Program-made: the position numbers and the translations under genes
Shown here: positions 62,169-64,000 of the stretch, one piece after another
How positions within the stretch are numbered: the first letter of the stretch is position 1
Layout of the letters: each line of letters begins with the position of its first letter
Source: Streptomyces sp. V3I8
GTDB lineage: Bacteria > Actinomycetota > Actinomycetes > Streptomycetales > Streptomycetaceae
NCBI RefSeq assembly: GCF_030817535.1
Contig: NZ_JAUSZL010000002.1
Location: 7,440,001 to 7,504,000, forward strand
Direction of reading: 5' to 3'
Length of the DNA: 64,000 nucleotides
The notes under the pieces: generated by a model
What the model saw: only the letters and a program-made list of their open reading frames with translations
What the model was told of the DNA's origin: nothing
Databases searched by the model: none

Positions 62169-62954
62169 GTGACCGGGCAGGACAGGCCGAGCAGTGGTAT
62201 TCGGTCGATGAACAGCGTTCTCAGCACACTTCGCGTCCTCGAGGAAGTCGCCGTGCGACAGCCCATCGGCGTCTCGGAGCTGGCGCGTGTCACGCAGATC
62301 CCGAAGAGCTCGGTCCAGCGCTGCCTCGTCACACTTCAGCAGGCCGGCTGGCTACGGGTCGTCGACCCTGAGCACGCGCGGTGGGGCGTGACGATGAAGG
62401 CTCTCGCCATCGGATTGCGCGGGGCCGGTGAGCAGGACCTCCGGGATCTGGCGGCGCCCGTGGTCAAACGCCTCGCCACGGAGACCGAGGAGACGGTCCA
62501 ACTCGGGCTGCGCGACGGGGAGGACTACGTCATCGTCGCCACGCAGGAGAGCACGCACGTGGTCCGTGTCATCCTTGAGGTGGGCACGCGTCTGCCGCTC
62601 AGGGCCACTTCGGCGGGCGTGGCGATCATGTCGCGCCTTGCCTCCACTGATGTGGATGAGTTGCTGAAGCGTGAGCTGAGGGAATACGCGCAGTCCCCCG
62701 TGCTGAGTTCCGACGAGCTGCGCGAGGAGATCCGGCGGACCGCCGGGCTCGGATACGCGCGCAACGTGTCCGGGTGGTTCCGTCCGCACGTCGCCTCGCT
62801 CGCCGCGGCCATCACGGACCCGTCCGGACGGCCCATAGCAGGAGTCACGCTCGCCGTCCCGGAGATGCGCTACGACAATTCGCAGGAAGAGACCCTGGCA
62901 GCGCTGGTCGTCGCGGCCGCGGACGAGATCAGCACGCTGATCGCATCCGCCTGA
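62169..62954 (+). CDS. IclR-family regulator
   Basis: A 261-residue IclR protein. The helix-turn-helix (LSTLRVLEEVAVRQPIGVSE then LARVTQIPKSSVQRCLVTLQ) and the effector domain (LGLRDGEDYVIVATQEST, LPLRATSAGVAIMSRL) are intact. GTG 62169 follows GGCGGAGAC. It is divergent from the CapA-like gene and convergent with the deacetylase gene. It likely controls both the CapA-like and the dipeptidase promoters through shared palindromes. Confidence 0.87.
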   Translation: MTGQDRPSSGIRSMNSVLSTLRVLEEVAVRQPIGVSELARVTQIPKSSVQRCLVTLQQAGWLRVVDPEHARWGVTMKALAIGLRGAGEQDLRDLAAPVVKRLATETEETVQLGLRDGEDYVIVATQESTHVVRVILEVGTRLPLRATSAGVAIMSRLASTDVDELLKRELREYAQSPVLSSDELREEIRRTAGLGYARNVSGWFRPHVASLAAAITDPSGRPIAGVTLAVPEMRYDNSQEETLAALVVAAADEISTLIASA

Positions 62955-63024
62955 CCTTGACGCCGGGGCACCGTCCGCCGGAGCGGGCTTCGATGTCTTC
63001 CTCGTCTTGTGATCACCGCTGTCG

Positions 63025-63957
63025 TCAGAGGCGGTTCTCCGGGTCCTGGTCGGCATTGCGCCACACGTAGTCGGCGATCTCGCCATGCGTGGCGTACCAG
63101 ACGTTCTCATGCGACTTCATGTGCTCGACCAGCCCGCGCAGCGCGTGCATCCTCGAGCGGTGGCCGATGATGTGCGGATGACAGACCATCTGGAAGACCG
63201 CTCCGTCGGCATAGGCCGAGTCGAACTCGTCCTTCATGATCTCGGCCCAGGCGCGGGGAGGGGTGTAGGGCCGGTGGGGACCGAACCGCGTCATCATGAA
63301 GTAGGGCGCGTCGTCGCGGATCCACTCCATGGGAACCTCCACGATCCCCGTGGGGCGCCTGTTCGAGAGGATCTCGTAGGGCATGTCGTCGGCCATGAGT
63401 GACGTGTCGTACCGGAACCCGAGCTCCTGCAGGATCTCCACGGTGGAGTCGGAGAAGTCGGCACTGGGTGTCCTGATCCCGACCGGCCGCTGACCGACGA
63501 GGTTCTCCAGCACATCCAGGCTGCGGCGGTTGAGGTCGAGCTCGTCCTCCGGGGTCAGCAGCGCGTTCCGCTCGTGGATCCAGCCGTGCGCACCGATCTC
63601 GTGGCCTGCCGCGGCGTAGTCCTTGGCCTCCTGCGGGTGCAGCAGCGCGGACACCGCGGGGATGAAGAACGTGGCCGGGATCTGGAACTCTTCGAGAAGC
63701 CGGAGAATCCGGCGCGATCCCACCCGCGACCCGAACTCGCCCCTGCCCATCGCGCCGGGCGAGGTGTCGCCCTCGCGCAACGAGAGCGTCTCGTGGTCGG
63801 GATCGAAGGAGAGTGCCACGGCCATACGGGCGCCGCCCGGCCATTCCCGCGGAGTCAGGTCCCGCCCCGCGCGGACGCGCTCAGCGTGTCCCCGCCATAC
63901 GGCCTCGTCCCACTGCCACGGCTCTTGTCCCGTTGATGCCTCGGGTGAAGTACTCAT
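63025..63957 (-). CDS. Polysaccharide-deacetylase (NodB) family, PuuE/allantoinase-like
   Basis: A 310-residue NodB-homology protein: ALSFDPDHETLSL (metal Asp), ATFFIPAVSAL, the His pair in HEIGAHGWIHE, IRTPSADFSDSTVEIL and a final FQMVCHPHIIGH. The lack of a signal peptide and the layout are closer to cytoplasmic peptide/amide deacetylases and PuuE allantoinases than to chitin deacetylases. ATG 63957 shares one base with the stop of the upstream gene (TGATG), so it belongs to an operon entering from the right. Confidence 0.83.
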   Translation of the reverse strand: MSTSPEASTGQEPWQWDEAVWRGHAERVRAGRDLTPREWPGGARMAVALSFDPDHETLSLREGDTSPGAMGRGEFGSRVGSRRILRLLEEFQIPATFFIPAVSALLHPQEAKDYAAAGHEIGAHGWIHERNALLTPEDELDLNRRSLDVLENLVGQRPVGIRTPSADFSDSTVEILQELGFRYDTSLMADDMPYEILSNRRPTGIVEVPMEWIRDDAPYFMMTRFGPHRPYTPPRAWAEIMKDEFDSAYADGAVFQMVCHPHIIGHRSRMHALRGLVEHMKSHENVWYATHGEIADYVWRNADQDPENRL

Positions 63958-64000
63958 CAGTCGAGTGATCCCTTCTTCACGCCGTCGGACATCGTCATGA
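63957..64000 (-). CDS. 3' end of a gene running past the right edge (partial)
   Basis: The minus-strand frame ends MTMSDGVKKGSLD with stop at 63959-63957, overlapping the deacetylase ATG (TGATG). Nothing more can be said of the gene, except that it heads an operon with the deacetylase. Confidence 0.5.
   Translation of the reverse strand, partial: MTMSDGVKKGSLD

Overview
The window reads as chromosomal DNA of a Streptomyces-like actinomycete. Base composition is very GC-rich, with strong third-position GC in the genes. GTG and TTG starts are common, and ATGA/TGATG stop-start overlaps are frequent. Gene content fits too: an ECF sigma factor with a membrane-anchored partner, a TIGR03086-type protein, DUF3037, lnt, and many degenerate insertion sequences. 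No rRNA, CRISPR array, phage structural gene, replication origin or antibiotic megasynthase is visible.

Layout. 1-18.5 kb is accessory DNA. Small regulator/enzyme pairs (methyltransferase and IlvY-like LysR; dienelactone hydrolase and MarR; EamA exporter and LysR; peptidase plus MATE pump; ECF sigma plus partner) are separated by debris of IS5-, ISAs1- and tyrosine-recombinase-type genes and by broken host genes. 18.7-32.1 kb is a dense block that looks like ordinary conserved chromosome: HipA-like/DUF3037 pair, two SDRs, a solute-binding lipoprotein, uracil-DNA glycosylase, DinB protein, Gfo/Idh/MocA oxidoreductase, apolipoprotein N-acyltransferase, and a TetR-controlled pair. It ends abruptly at a 3' tRNA-Gly fragment and a truncated uppP. 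32.7-37.6 kb is a second mobile-element graveyard.

37.6-47.5 kb holds a MerR/quinone-oxidoreductase pair and a decayed catabolic set: formamidase-like hydrolase, frameshifted cupin, ACMSD-like amidohydrolase, aldehyde dehydrogenase broken by a 9-bp repeat expansion and fused to a LysR gene. A 1401-bp IS701-family element with perfect ends sits inside this set. Together the set resembles a kynurenine/aminophenol-type ring-cleavage route that has lost function.

47.8-55.4 kb is an apparently intact operon: MFS importer, MmgE/PrpD, PEP-mutase/isocitrate-lyase-family lyase, LeuC-like and LeuD-like hydratase subunits, and an MBL hydrolase, divergent from an IclR regulator. Its logic is import, dehydration, rehydration and C-C cleavage of a branched di- or tricarboxylic acid. 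After another IS graveyard (55.4-58.3 kb), 58.3-64 kb carries a second IclR-linked cluster: M20 and M19 peptidases, a CapA-like metallophosphatase and a NodB-type deacetylase. The M19 and CapA promoters carry related GCAC-GRC-GTGC palindromes. This cluster continues past the right edge. The two IclR clusters are the best candidates for undescribed pathways.
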